64,000 bases of DNA from Mariniphaga sp. GTDB taxonomy: Bacteria > Bacteroidota > Bacteroidia > Bacteroidales > Prolixibacteraceae. The stretch lies in NCBI GenBank assembly GCA_024636975.1, contig JAGXGA010000027.1:124001-188000 (forward strand). Direction: 5' to 3'. Below the pieces are notes generated by a model that made no database searches, was not told where the DNA came from, and worked only from the letters and a program-made list of their open reading frames with translations. The translations under genes and the position numbers were made by a program. Shown here piece after piece: positions 55,590 to 64,000 of the stretch (position 1 is its first letter; each line of letters opens with the position of its first letter).

Positions 55590-56960
55590 ATGAAAATTAT
55601 ACAAAATTATATCGAAAGTAACAAAGACCGTTTTCTGGAAGAATTATTCGGACTAATACGGATACCTTCCGTAAGTTCTGTTAAGAGCCATAAGCCTGAT
55701 ATGTATAAAGCTGCAGAGTATTGGAAGAAGCTTTTAGTTGAGGCAGGTGCCGATAAGGCTGAAGTTTTTGAAACAGATGGCAACCCGGTGACTTTTGCAG
55801 AGAAAATTATCGATTCCTCTTTACCCACTGTTTTGGTTTACAGTCATATGGATGTAATGCCGGTTGATCCAATCGAAAAATGGAATTCACAGCCTTTTGA
55901 ACCCGAGGTCCGCGATGGTAAAATTTGGGGACGGGGAGCCGATGACGATAAGGGGCAGGGAATGATGCACGCCAAAGCTTTTGAGCTGATGGTGAAAACC
56001 AATACACTTCCCTGCAATGTGAAGTTTATGATCGAAGGGGAGGAGGAAATAGGATCGCCCAACCTCGGTAAGTGGTGCGAAAACAACAGGGAAATGTTGA
56101 AGGCTGACGTTATTCTTGTATCCGACACATCAATGATAGCTGCCAATATTCCATCTATTACCACAGGCTTAAGAGGATTGGCCTACTGGCAGGTTGAGGT
56201 TACCGGGCCAAATCGTGACCTCCATTCGGGACTATTTGGAGGTGCAGTGGGCAACCCTATAAATGTTCTCTGTTCAATGATTGACCAGATGGTTGATGAA
56301 AATGGTAAAGTTACAATCCCCGGTTTCTACGATGACGTGCAGGAAGTCTCAAAGGAAGAACGGGAGCTTTTGGCAAAGGCACCCTTTAACGAAGAGGAAT
56401 ACAAAAAAGCGATTGATGTAGAAGAGCTTGCCGGTGAAAAAGGATATTCACCTACGGAACGCACGGGCATAAGGCCATCTTTCGATGTGTGCGGAATCTG
56501 GGGTGGCTATACAGGTGAAGGTGCTAAAACTGTGTTGCCGTCAAAAGCTTTTGCTAAAATTTCTACACGTTTGGTCCCTGACCAGGATCATGAGAAAATA
56601 GCGAAACTTTTTAAAAGCCACTTTGAAGGGATTGCACCCAAATCAGTAAAAGTGGAAGTTACTTCGCTGCATGGAGGTCAGGGATATGTATGTCCTATTG
56701 ATTTTCCAGCCTATAAGGCAGCAGAAAAGGCGTATACCGATGTATATGAAAAGCGGCCTGTGCCAGTACGTTCAGGTGGCAGTATACCTATTATTTCCAC
56801 ATTCGAAGACGTGTTGGGAATTAAATCAGTTTTAATGGGTTTTGGTCTTGAATCGGATGCGATTCATTCTCCCAATGAGAATTATCCATTGGAACAGTTT
56901 TTTAACGGCATTAAAACCATTTCTTTATTTTACAAATACTTTGCTGAAATGAACAAATAA
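55590..56960 (+). CDS. M20-family dipeptidase/metallopeptidase
   Basis: A 456-aa cytoplasmic dizinc peptidase with no signal peptide. The first metal His-x-Asp is in YSHMDVMPVD (His86, Asp88). The bridging Asp lies in WGRGADDDKGQ, and the catalytic and metal Glu pair in EGEEEIGSPN (about 152-153). A dimerisation domain occupies the middle, and the last metal His is in ESDAIHSPNENY. The length is that of the larger M20 dipeptidases (CNDP/PepV-like). It stands alone, followed by a terminator. Confidence 0.92.
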   Translation: MKIIQNYIESNKDRFLEELFGLIRIPSVSSVKSHKPDMYKAAEYWKKLLVEAGADKAEVFETDGNPVTFAEKIIDSSLPTVLVYSHMDVMPVDPIEKWNSQPFEPEVRDGKIWGRGADDDKGQGMMHAKAFELMVKTNTLPCNVKFMIEGEEEIGSPNLGKWCENNREMLKADVILVSDTSMIAANIPSITTGLRGLAYWQVEVTGPNRDLHSGLFGGAVGNPINVLCSMIDQMVDENGKVTIPGFYDDVQEVSKEERELLAKAPFNEEEYKKAIDVEELAGEKGYSPTERTGIRPSFDVCGIWGGYTGEGAKTVLPSKAFAKISTRLVPDQDHEKIAKLFKSHFEGIAPKSVKVEVTSLHGGQGYVCPIDFPAYKAAEKAYTDVYEKRPVPVRSGGSIPIISTFEDVLGIKSVLMGFGLESDAIHSPNENYPLEQFFNGIKTISLFYKYFAEMNK

Positions 56961-56999
56961 AAATCATTCCTGTTGCCAGCTTTCTGGCAGAGAAGAAAT

Positions 57000-57032
57000 G
57001 AGCCATTCCTATAAAGAGTGGTTCTTTTTTTT
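57000..57032 (+). terminator. Intrinsic terminator after the M20 peptidase gene
   Basis: A 9-bp stem with two G-U pairs (57000-57008 with 57016-57024) and a 7-nt loop are followed by eight T. It lies just before the convergent hypothetical gene. Confidence 0.85.
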
Positions 57033-57045
57033 AAACGAAATTCGA

Positions 57046-57327
57046 TCAGAATTTCTTTGCATTAATTTTCAGAACCGCCAGTTTTTCCTTCAGCTCTATT
57101 CTTAACTCTTTTTTATCAAGGGCATTTAATATCTGGCTGATATCCAATCCTGCTCCGGATGACGCTGGAGCTTTAATTCCGTCTGTTGGTTGAGAGCTGT
57201 TGTTTTCAAGAAAAATTCCAATCAGTTCGTTCAGAAATTCTTCTGTAAATGGTATTTCGCCTTCAATTGATAGTCCTTTTAATTCATTTAAATTATTTTC
57301 TAAAATTCTGTTAACGACTGCTTTCAT
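57046..57327 (-). CDS. Hypothetical 93-aa protein (pair with upstream gene)
   Basis: A small soluble protein without signal or membrane segment. It contains an acidic central part, a low-complexity linker (QPTDGIKAPASSGAGLDISQI) and a charged C-terminal helix rich in Lys, Leu and Glu (LDKKELRIELKEKLAVLKINAKKF). No family is recognised. It starts 3 bases after the upstream 192-aa gene, so the two are co-translated and probably work together. Confidence 0.65.
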   Translation of the reverse strand: MKAVVNRILENNLNELKGLSIEGEIPFTEEFLNELIGIFLENNSSQPTDGIKAPASSGAGLDISQILNALDKKELRIELKEKLAVLKINAKKF

Positions 57328-57330
57328 GAC

Positions 57331-57909
57331 TCAAGTATTAATATTAAAATCGATAATTAATGTGTTTTCACGGGCCGAGACTTCTTTCCATGTAATGAGT
57401 GTATTCAGGTAATCTAAATCTTGCTGCCGGAGCAATTGTGCCAAATTGATAGTGAGAAGGGAGGATGAAATATCAACGGCTGATTTGGATTTATTATTTT
57501 CTTCTTCTTCATCCTGAAACTTCGATTTGAACCATTTCATTCCTTTTTGAAAGGTGGTTGCAGATAAAAGTGCAATTTTTTCATAAAAACGGATTCCTTC
57601 CACGAATTCAATAATTAAAAGCGGTTCAGCATCCTTGTTATAAGAGATATTGTGCAACTGGCACCTGATGGTTTTATTTATTTTCCTGTGATCTACCCTA
57701 ACCACAAATTCCTCATCATTCAAATCGCTGAAATGTATTGATTTAAAGTCTTTCAATCCTTCCGAACTGGAAATAGAAGTAACAAGAATAACATTTAAGA
57801 GACTTTCCTGGATGGGTATATGGAAGGAAACCTCACCTCCTTTTATTCCACTGTAGTCTTTGTTTTGCAGCTTTTCAAGCATTGTTTTTTTAAGAGATCC
57901 CGGATTCAT
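57331..57909 (-). CDS. Hypothetical 192-aa protein downstream of a 33-bp dyad
   Basis: A soluble protein with no signal or membrane segment and no recognised family. Two alpha/beta-looking parts (about 25-110 and 145-192) flank a basic, aromatic helix (FQKGMKWFKSKF, about 120-131) and a short acidic stretch (EEEE near 134-137). The N-terminus contains HIPIQESLLNVILVTS. It is the first gene of a two-gene leftward unit. A near-perfect 33-bp inverted repeat lies 15 bp before its start codon. Confidence 0.68.
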   Translation of the reverse strand: MNPGSLKKTMLEKLQNKDYSGIKGGEVSFHIPIQESLLNVILVTSISSSEGLKDFKSIHFSDLNDEEFVVRVDHRKINKTIRCQLHNISYNKDAEPLLIIEFVEGIRFYEKIALLSATTFQKGMKWFKSKFQDEEEENNKSKSAVDISSSLLTINLAQLLRQQDLDYLNTLITWKEVSARENTLIIDFNINT

Positions 57910-57923
57910 AGCGAAATTTTTAT

Positions 57924-57956
57924 ATTAGAACAGCTTAATTATTAAGTTGTTCTAAT
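57924..57956. promoter_or_regulatory. 33-bp inverted repeat upstream of the hypothetical gene pair
   Basis: Arms of 16 bp begin TTAGAACAGCTTAAT and its reverse complement with a single G-U mismatch around a one-base centre. Its position 15 bp before the 57909 start fits an operator or a 5' leader hairpin. No U-run follows on the minus strand, so terminator function is unlikely. Confidence 0.55.
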
Positions 57957-58106
57957 TATACGGAAATTTCTTCTGACGGTTTGAAATGAATGATGGTTTT
58001 AATCAGGAGAGCAAAGAACAACATCCGGGCAAGGGATTCTTTTAGATTAACATTATGCTACCTAACTAAAGAGAGTTTATCGTTGGGAGTATCTGAAAAA
58101 AAGCAA

Positions 58107-58751
58107 TTAGAACTTCAGCCGGTATTCAATTCCGGCAATGTGTATTGAATTTCTATCGCTAAAGTAATCTTGCAGGCGGTAATACAAGCCAATGCGGTGT
58201 AGTTTCGCAATTTCCCTGGTGAAGCCAAGATCTAATCGGGATTTTTGTAATTCCTTATCAATTAGATTATGGAATAGTTCGAAACTGGCAAAAGGAGTAA
58301 TTTTATTCCCTTTTATATTGTATTCAAGTTTAAAACGGGGCCTGAAGTATTCACCCTGTTCATCCCCCTCAAAATCTGACGAGTTGGTGTACCTGGCCCG
58401 CAGTGATGCATCAAACCGGTCTATTTCATGGGATGCCTGTACATCGAAGGCAAAACGGTTGTAATTCAGGTTTTCCTTATTTTTTACCTCAGTTCCCAGT
58501 CTGTAGGTGCCTGCCACCGACAGAAAAGAAAAAGGTTCATACTCGAGCTTTCCCTGTATCATGTATTCATCAAGATTGAACTGGTCCTGGAATCTGAATT
58601 CAGGTACGATACTAACAGAGAACTGCTTCAGGAAATCTTTTCTGAATTCCAGTTCAATCCAGGTCCCGAATTTCTTTGTCTTTGCCTCTACAAAAGAACT
58701 AGCTGAAATAAAAAAGCACATAGTTAAAATGGTAAGCTTCAGAATTCTCAT
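58107..58751 (-). CDS. DUF2490 family outer-membrane beta-barrel protein
   Basis: A 214-aa exported protein with a signal peptide ending near SSFVEA (residue 23). The remainder is alternating beta-strands (YMIQGKLEYEPFSFLSVAGTYRLG, FRPRFKLEYNIKG) ending IEYRLKF, a C-terminal aromatic typical of small outer-membrane barrels. This matches DUF2490. Its start overlaps the DUF4956 stop by four bases (ATGA), so it is translationally coupled to that gene. The function is unknown. Confidence 0.82.
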   Translation of the reverse strand: MRILKLTILTMCFFISASSFVEAKTKKFGTWIELEFRKDFLKQFSVSIVPEFRFQDQFNLDEYMIQGKLEYEPFSFLSVAGTYRLGTEVKNKENLNYNRFAFDVQASHEIDRFDASLRARYTNSSDFEGDEQGEYFRPRFKLEYNIKGNKITPFASFELFHNLIDKELQKSRLDLGFTREIAKLHRIGLYYRLQDYFSDRNSIHIAGIEYRLKF

Positions 58752-59380
58752 AAATTAATTTCCCTTTTACTTTGACCATTATTATCGAAGAAAATGGTAA
58801 TCTGTGCTGTATCACGCAGGTAATTAATTCTATTTATCTGATACCTGACAATTTTTACTCCTGTGCGGTTTTCCAGATCCTTCAGCATTTCTGTCTCCTT
58901 ATCCCTGTGCATGTTTTCAATTTTCTCGTAAATGATTTCAAGCGAGTTTTCTCGTCGCATCATGAGAATCTTTTCAAGTGCCCATAATGCTCCGACCAGA
59001 AGCAGGTTCACAAATGTGAGTTCTACATAACCAAAGTAATCTTTAGATAGTGCATTGATAACAGATACGGCTATGATAATGAACAAATAGGTCATTTCTT
59101 TTGGAGGAATGGCATCTGTCCGGTAACGGATGATTCCAAATATAGCAAACAGCCCCAGCGCAAATCCTAATTCAATTTTGACACTTTCGAGGAGGAATAC
59201 CAATAGGAAAACAGCTATACTTATAGCAAAATAGCTGAAATAAAATTCTTTGCGCCTGCTAATACGTGCGTAAAGCAATACTACTATGATAAAAGTAGCA
59301 GCGAGATTAAATGCAAAGCGTAGGGCAAGTGCAATTAGAAAATCAGTTTGTTCGGTTCCTAGATTTAACAAGTGAAACAT
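58748..59380 (-). CDS. DUF4956 membrane protein
   Basis: A 210-aa inner-membrane protein with four hydrophobic helices in the first 130 residues (LALRFAFNLAATFIIVVLLYAR; FGLFAIFGIIRYRTDAIPPKEMTYLFII contains the conserved RYRTDAIP). A soluble C-terminal domain ends TGVKIVRYQINRINYLRDTA. It is usually encoded beside VTC-type polyphosphate-polymerase proteins, as here. It overlaps the upstream VTC gene by 16 bp. Confidence 0.88.
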   Translation of the reverse strand: MFHLLNLGTEQTDFLIALALRFAFNLAATFIIVVLLYARISRRKEFYFSYFAISIAVFLLVFLLESVKIELGFALGLFAIFGIIRYRTDAIPPKEMTYLFIIIAVSVINALSKDYFGYVELTFVNLLLVGALWALEKILMMRRENSLEIIYEKIENMHRDKETEMLKDLENRTGVKIVRYQINRINYLRDTAQITIFFDNNGQSKREINL

Positions 59381-60141
59381 AAAAGCTGGTTATTTATAAT
59401 TTTTTTTTCAAGGTGCAGCAGACGGGGCTTAAAACAGTTTATTTTTAACGACGGCTCAAGTAATGCCCTGCCAGTGCAATATTTTGATAATCCTTTTTGA
59501 TTGATTTTTAGTTCCTTAAGAAGAGACACCAGGGGAGATGACTTTAAAAGGTTTCCTCTTTTTATTTCAATAATTGCCAAATTTTCAAGTGCAAGTTCTT
59601 TTTTTTCATTTTTCACCTTCAATTGAATATCTATTGTACACCGTTCACTTTTTTCTTTATTTATAAGTGAAATGCGACTAAAACTGTTGAGAAGAACCGG
59701 TTGGGGTTGAAGATTTTCATATGGTGAGTTTTCACACAAAAACTGGCGTTCTACTTCAGTTATCGATCCTTCATGAAATGGAACTTCAATTCTTTTTTTT
59801 ATGGTACGTTCCTTATTTGTTTTTCTTTTTATTTCAAAGAATCCAAGCTCCGATGTTTCATATTTTCTGCGCCGAACTTTATATCTGTCGCGGAATCCGT
59901 TATGATGATGCAGGTACATCTGGTTGTCTGAAGTATCGAAGTAAATAGACTGGTATACCACCATCCTTTTATTTTCAACTTCAAGCACGTCATACATTGG
60001 AAGAAGCTGTTCCAGTAAATATTCCAGTTTAGAGGAAGGAAACCAGAATTTTTTGTCGATACGGTTCATTAGCTTTACTCCAGATGCATCTTCCAGTGTT
60101 ACAGGTTTAAATTTTGACAATATGAAATTCCGACTTGACAA
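59365..60141 (-). CDS. VTC-domain polyphosphate-polymerase-like protein
   Basis: A 258-aa cytoplasmic protein with the VTC/CYTH-like tunnel fold. RIDKKFWFPSSKLEYLLEQL and YFDTSDNQMYLHHHNGFRDRYKVRRRKYE carry the basic residues that would line the anion tunnel. FFEIKRKTNKERTIKKR and LSKYCTGRALL follow. Eukaryotic VTC4 makes polyphosphate from ATP; bacterial versions are little characterised. It is first of the VTC / DUF4956 / DUF2490 unit, with overlapping reading frames indicating one transcript. Confidence 0.85.
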   Translation of the reverse strand: MSSRNFILSKFKPVTLEDASGVKLMNRIDKKFWFPSSKLEYLLEQLLPMYDVLEVENKRMVVYQSIYFDTSDNQMYLHHHNGFRDRYKVRRRKYETSELGFFEIKRKTNKERTIKKRIEVPFHEGSITEVERQFLCENSPYENLQPQPVLLNSFSRISLINKEKSERCTIDIQLKVKNEKKELALENLAIIEIKRGNLLKSSPLVSLLKELKINQKGLSKYCTGRALLEPSLKINCFKPRLLHLEKKIINNQLLCFTC

Positions 60142-60361
60142 TTATTAAATTCTTATTGATTTTGCAACAAAAATGTAAAATTTTATTTAGAAAGTACAGT
60201 AATAGGTTAATGAAATTTTTAATTTCCCCATGATATCGCAACACAGTGTTGTTTGTTAATTATTTGCTGGAAGCTTTCTATCTTTATGCCAGAGTAAAAC
60301 TGAATTATATACTTTTCTTTAGCAAAAACCAGTACCTATCCTCAAAGGAAAATTTTTATCT

Positions 60362-60369
60362 TAAATTTG
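60362..60369 (+). promoter_or_regulatory. -7 box TAAATTTG upstream of the GH10 gene
   Basis: A full TAnnTTTG match lies 26 bases before the ATG at 60396. No -33 TTTG is seen at the usual distance. Upstream at 60239-60251 there is a perfect 13-bp dyad, CAACACAGTGTTG, of unknown role. Confidence 0.45.
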
Positions 60370-60395
60370 CTGTTGAACCAATAAGTGCCTGAGTT

Positions 60396-61745
60396 ATGAG
60401 ATTATTTCTGTTGTTAGTTGTTTTATTATTATGCGGCAGTTCTGCAAATTCACTTGCCAGACAAGTACTTCAAAAAGGAGAACCGCTTGCCAGAGCCATG
60501 GAAAATATTGAAAAATTCAGGAAAGCAGAACTGACTGTACTGCTCGAAGGTGAATTCGAAAATGCAGAAGTGGAGGTAGAACAAGTTTCTCACGAATTCC
60601 TTTTTGGCTGTATCATATTCGATTTAGTTAACCATGGAGCCAGCCCCGAAAATGAAGAACTTTTCAAAGATCGGTTTAAGAACCTCTTTAATTTTGCTGT
60701 TTTCCCTTTTTACTGGGCTGCTTATGAACCTCAGGAGGGGCAAACTAATGAAGCAAGAATAAAAGAAGTGGTGGACTGGTGCGCCGATAACGGAATTACT
60801 ACCAAAGGGCACCCTTTGGCATGGACACACACTGCTGGCACTCCTGACTGGCTTTCAAACTATTCACATGAAGAGAGTAAACAGCTATTAAAGGAAAGAA
60901 TAGAAAATATCGTTAGCAGCTTTAAGGATCAGATTGAAATCTGGGATGTACTTAATGAAGTTATTCATACAGTTGATTGGGAGGTTGCCATGCATGAAAA
61001 TAAGGCAGGGCAGGATAACAGATATGTGGGTAAGGATTTCATGTCGAAGGAAATCGGTTTCATCGATTCCTGCTTCCGCTGGGCATACGATGCCAATCCG
61101 GCTGCAACTTTAATTTTAAATGAATTTGATATCGTTTACAATCAAAAATCCAGGCAAAGGTTTTATGATGTGCTTAAAGCTTTGCAGGAACGAAATTCAC
61201 CGGTTGGCGGGATTGGTATTCAGGCACATGAGCCTTTTCAGGGGAGAATTTATTATTCTCCTGAGCAAATCTGGGAAACATTTGAAACCTATGCAGAATT
61301 TAACTTACCCCTTCACATTACTGAGCTGATACCGGTTGCGAATGGCGACACCATTAAAGGTGGTTACAGAACAGGTATTTGGACGGAGCAGGTTCAGGCA
61401 GAATTTGCTGAAATGATTTTTACTCTTGGTTTTGGTCATCCCATGGTGGAGTCAATTAACTGGTGGGGTTTTTCCGATGCCAACATATGGCAGCCAAAAG
61501 GCGGGCTGGTAAATGAAAACCTGGATCCCAAACCTGTCTATGAAGCACTTGACCGGTTAATTAACCAAAAGTGGAAGACAAACCTGAAAGATTTAACACC
61601 TAATGATCAGGGAAGAATCACCTTCAGGGGATTTAAAGGTGATTATATATTAACTATTAGTCAGGATGGTATAATCACACAAACTTCCAGAACCAGTTTA
61701 GCCGATTTGATGTCAGGAAATACAATTCTGCAGATAAAACCTTAA
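60396..61745 (+). CDS. GH10 endo-xylanase-like glycoside hydrolase
   Basis: A 449-aa secreted enzyme with a signal peptide (1-22). A small N-terminal beta domain (about 40-66; KAELTVLLEGEFENAEVEVEQ) replaces a full CBM. The GH10 barrel has acid/base motif WDVLNEV (Glu188), LNEFDIVY, GIGIQAHEP, and nucleophile motif LHITELIP (Glu310). The conserved WWGFSDANIWQP near the end closes the barrel. No T9SS domain is present, so it is probably periplasmic or exported by another route. It begins a locus with the BNR protein that starts 13 bp downstream. Confidence 0.88.
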   Translation: MRLFLLLVVLLLCGSSANSLARQVLQKGEPLARAMENIEKFRKAELTVLLEGEFENAEVEVEQVSHEFLFGCIIFDLVNHGASPENEELFKDRFKNLFNFAVFPFYWAAYEPQEGQTNEARIKEVVDWCADNGITTKGHPLAWTHTAGTPDWLSNYSHEESKQLLKERIENIVSSFKDQIEIWDVLNEVIHTVDWEVAMHENKAGQDNRYVGKDFMSKEIGFIDSCFRWAYDANPAATLILNEFDIVYNQKSRQRFYDVLKALQERNSPVGGIGIQAHEPFQGRIYYSPEQIWETFETYAEFNLPLHITELIPVANGDTIKGGYRTGIWTEQVQAEFAEMIFTLGFGHPMVESINWWGFSDANIWQPKGGLVNENLDPKPVYEALDRLINQKWKTNLKDLTPNDQGRITFRGFKGDYILTISQDGIITQTSRTSLADLMSGNTILQIKP

Positions 61746-61758
61746 ATCAATTAATCAC

Positions 61759-64000
61759 ATGATTTGTCTTTTAATAATAGTACTGGTTTCATTCTGTCCA
61801 ATAAAACTAATTGCCCAGCAATGGGAAGCTGTACCATTGGTGTCACAGAAGATTATAAACAACGGCCATACAGGTGGCGAAGGTTGCCAATGGCCGCAGG
61901 CAATAGAAGCCGATAAAACCGATGGCTCCTTTTTGCTGTTTGGAACTGATGTGGGGGGTATTTACAGGAGCATAAACGGGGGTACAAACTGGGAGCCCTG
62001 CAATTTAGGCTACAACCCCAGAGGTAACTGCGGCTTCGCAATTGATCCCAAAAACAACCAGCGTGCACTAGCTGTTGGCGCCAACAGCATTAAGAACCGC
62101 AGCCATGGTCTCTACCTTACAGAAGATCAGGGAGCAACGTGGAAACATATGCTGCAGGTTGAAAACTACGATGGCTATCGTGGATACAACGATAAGATTG
62201 AGTTCGTTGAAAGCAGTTATGACACTGAGCCAGATGCAACTCTTGTGGCTTATTGGTCGTGTCCCTCGGGTGGCATATATAAAACGGAGAATGGGGGGCA
62301 CAGCTGGGAAAAGATAAATGAAGCTTATGGCAACAGCATTTTAAAGGTTCATCCCGACAGTGGTTTTGTTTACATTGCTGATAATTCGGGCTTATACAAA
62401 AGTGCCGATGGGGGAGTTACCTTTCATAAAAAGCTTACTGCAGCCTTTCGTGATGTGGCCGTGGTTAAAGCCGATTCAACTGTAGTTTATGCCGTATCCG
62501 GATCTGCTTTGTACAAATCAACTGATGGTGGCGAGAATTTCTCGCAAAAGAGCATAACCGGCTTTCCTTCCAATATAGTTACTCTTGAAGTAAATCCGGT
62601 TAATCACAATAAAATGGTTGTTTGCAATAACGAAGGCGAATACAACAAGTCAATATACAGCTCAGTTGATGGAGGCAACTCCTGGCAGAAAGCCTCTTTC
62701 GATCATACCAATGCTTTCATGCCGTATAATGGGCGGACACATAAGTTTGCCTGGCATCCTGCAGATGAAAACAAAGTGTGGGCATTTGGCGGCGACTGGA
62801 TTACAAGCAGTTCGAACGGTGGGAAACGTTTTGAATGGGATGCAAACGGTTATACTGGAGTATTAGTGGGTGGCTTCTTTAACTTTAATTTATTTAATCC
62901 CAATTTGCTTTACCTGGCCTCGCAGGACTATAATGGTGCGTTTACCAGCGATGGAGGCACCACCTGGAGATATTGCAATGCCAGTGGTCATGGATGGGGA
63001 GGATTTACCTACGGAGCCTATGCTGCAAATGAAAATGTGCTGGTTACCCAGGCATCACAAGGGTGGCATGAGCCGGGTGTACTTACTGTTAGCAGAAACG
63101 GTGGATCTTCATTTGTGAAAACTTCATTGGTTTGCACAGGTCTGGAAGTTGGTTGCGGCGATGCGAAAGATTCAAGCGTAATCTATTTCAGTAATTACTA
63201 CAGCAAAGACCTGGGAATAACATGGAATGCAATGGAAGGGTGCAATGGCGTTTTAATTGCCAATAGCTTTGGAGATAAGGAAGTTTATGGTGCAAACGGG
63301 CACGGCGTCGTTAAATCTTATACAAAAGGCGATACATGGGAGCATGTGGTGTCGCTCCCTCAGCAGGTAAAAGATGTTGCAGTTGATCATTTACATGACT
63401 TGCTCTATATTGTAACTGCAGGCAACCGGTTGTTTCAGTTTGAAAGTGAGAAGCTGACAGAAATTACTGCACGAATTCCTGTTGACCAGTATAACCACAG
63501 AAGTATCAGCACTGTGGCAACAGATCCAAATAATCCGGAAATAGTATATACAGCAGGTCCCATGAACGTCTATAAAACGGATGCAACGGTTAAACGCTCT
63601 GTTGACGGGGGCAAAACCTGGGAGGTTATCTCTCCTTCAGTACGTCATAATGCAGGTTCAATTAGTTATGATGGTGCAAATGAAGTTTTTGCTATCCGGG
63701 TAAACCCATCAACAAGGGAACTATGGGCAGCAGGAGGTTGCTATGGAGTGTGGAAATATGTTCCCGAAAATAAAATGACCATAAAGGTCATCTCTCCAGC
63801 TGATGGTTTTAGCTTCATTCTTCCGGATAGTATTTCCATACTGACTGAAATAGAACAAATAAACAGCTCCGTTGAAAGGGTGGAATTTTATATTGGCAAC
63901 ACAAAAATTGGTGAAGACACCATTCCTCCCTTTGAGTACGTTTGGAAAAACCCGGAAGTGGGGGAATATAAAATCTATGCCTTAGTAATTGATAACATAG
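61759..64000 (+). CDS. Secreted sortilin/BNR-type beta-propeller protein with Ig-like domain (partial, runs off the window)
   Basis: The frame is open from ATG 61759 to the right edge (747 complete codons) with no stop, so the gene is truncated by the window. A signal peptide (1-20) precedes repeated Asp-box blades: YRSINGGTNWEP, YLTEDQGATWKH, YKTENGGHSWEK, YKSADGGVTFHK, YSSVDGGNSWQK, FTSDGGTTWRY and RSVDGGKTWEV. The layout resembles GH74-type or sortilin-type propellers. The last part (VISPADGFSFILPDSI ... PPFEYVWKNPEVGEYK) is a bacterial Ig-like domain. It is probably a glycan-active or glycan-binding surface protein; no T9SS domain can be seen before the cut. Confidence 0.82.
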   Translation, partial: MICLLIIVLVSFCPIKLIAQQWEAVPLVSQKIINNGHTGGEGCQWPQAIEADKTDGSFLLFGTDVGGIYRSINGGTNWEPCNLGYNPRGNCGFAIDPKNNQRALAVGANSIKNRSHGLYLTEDQGATWKHMLQVENYDGYRGYNDKIEFVESSYDTEPDATLVAYWSCPSGGIYKTENGGHSWEKINEAYGNSILKVHPDSGFVYIADNSGLYKSADGGVTFHKKLTAAFRDVAVVKADSTVVYAVSGSALYKSTDGGENFSQKSITGFPSNIVTLEVNPVNHNKMVVCNNEGEYNKSIYSSVDGGNSWQKASFDHTNAFMPYNGRTHKFAWHPADENKVWAFGGDWITSSSNGGKRFEWDANGYTGVLVGGFFNFNLFNPNLLYLASQDYNGAFTSDGGTTWRYCNASGHGWGGFTYGAYAANENVLVTQASQGWHEPGVLTVSRNGGSSFVKTSLVCTGLEVGCGDAKDSSVIYFSNYYSKDLGITWNAMEGCNGVLIANSFGDKEVYGANGHGVVKSYTKGDTWEHVVSLPQQVKDVAVDHLHDLLYIVTAGNRLFQFESEKLTEITARIPVDQYNHRSISTVATDPNNPEIVYTAGPMNVYKTDATVKRSVDGGKTWEVISPSVRHNAGSISYDGANEVFAIRVNPSTRELWAAGGCYGVWKYVPENKMTIKVISPADGFSFILPDSISILTEIEQINSSVERVEFYIGNTKIGEDTIPPFEYVWKNPEVGEYKIYALVIDNI

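Overview
The window looks like a chromosome segment of a saccharolytic Bacteroidota bacterium, most likely a marine or saline Marinilabiliales-type organism (inference). The evidence is: type IX secretion sorting domains on two glycosidases, a complete alternative complex III (act) operon, many secreted or lipid-anchored polysaccharide-degrading enzymes, weak Shine-Dalgarno sequences, and TAnnTTTG-type -7 boxes upstream of several genes. No rRNA, tRNA, insertion sequence, phage or CRISPR array is visible.

Layout. 1-7.2 kb: the end of a sulfated-polysaccharide locus (sulfatase, GH36 alpha-galactosidase, BNR beta-propeller protein, second sulfatase, and a beta-helix remnant). 7.2-13.7 kb: an 11-bp-periodic palindromic repeat, cysK, a two-gene ABC exporter and a TonB-dependent receptor-like protein without a SusD partner. 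13.8-21.7 kb: the act operon on the minus strand, in the order A-B-C-D-F-E, with a six-heme ActA and no terminal oxidase attached. 22.1-25.4 kb: a flippase, an AlkD-like protein, a DUF502 protein and a HAD phosphatase. 25.5-37.6 kb: a long minus-strand carbohydrate cluster consisting of a LacI regulator, two Tat-exported Gfo/Idh/MocA oxidoreductases, a NagA-like amidohydrolase with a signal peptide, a divergent Nramp-like transporter, nagB, and three alpha/beta hydrolases (two CE15-like). A perfect 14-bp operator-like palindrome lies between lacI and the divergent alginate lyase. 37.9-44.6 kb: alginate lyase, GH5 and GH10 glycosidases with T9SS sorting domains, a cation exchanger and a DUF1080 protein.

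45-57 kb is housekeeping: thioredoxin-like protein, ligA, a DUF6913 protein, dapA, rpsO, pnp, a small membrane protein, a deoxynucleoside kinase, a TPR lipoprotein and an M20 peptidase, several with clear intrinsic terminators. 57-60.1 kb holds an unrecognised gene pair behind a 33-bp dyad and a VTC / DUF4956 / DUF2490 trio. 60.4-64 kb starts another xylan-related locus (GH10 and a sortilin-like BNR beta-propeller protein cut by the window end).

Together the secreted enzymes suggest attack on sulfated galactans, uronate-containing polymers and glucuronoxylan; amino-sugar genes and a LacI switch sit with the glucuronoyl-esterase cluster. The least expected structures are non-coding: two copies of a roughly 130-bp element built of 11-bp units that flip orientation at the centre, and degenerate heptanucleotide repeats at the 3' ends of genes. 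Among proteins, the notable cases are a CE15 didomain protein whose second domain has lost its catalytic Ser and His, and an esterase whose signal peptide begins at ATA directly behind the stop codon of the preceding gene.
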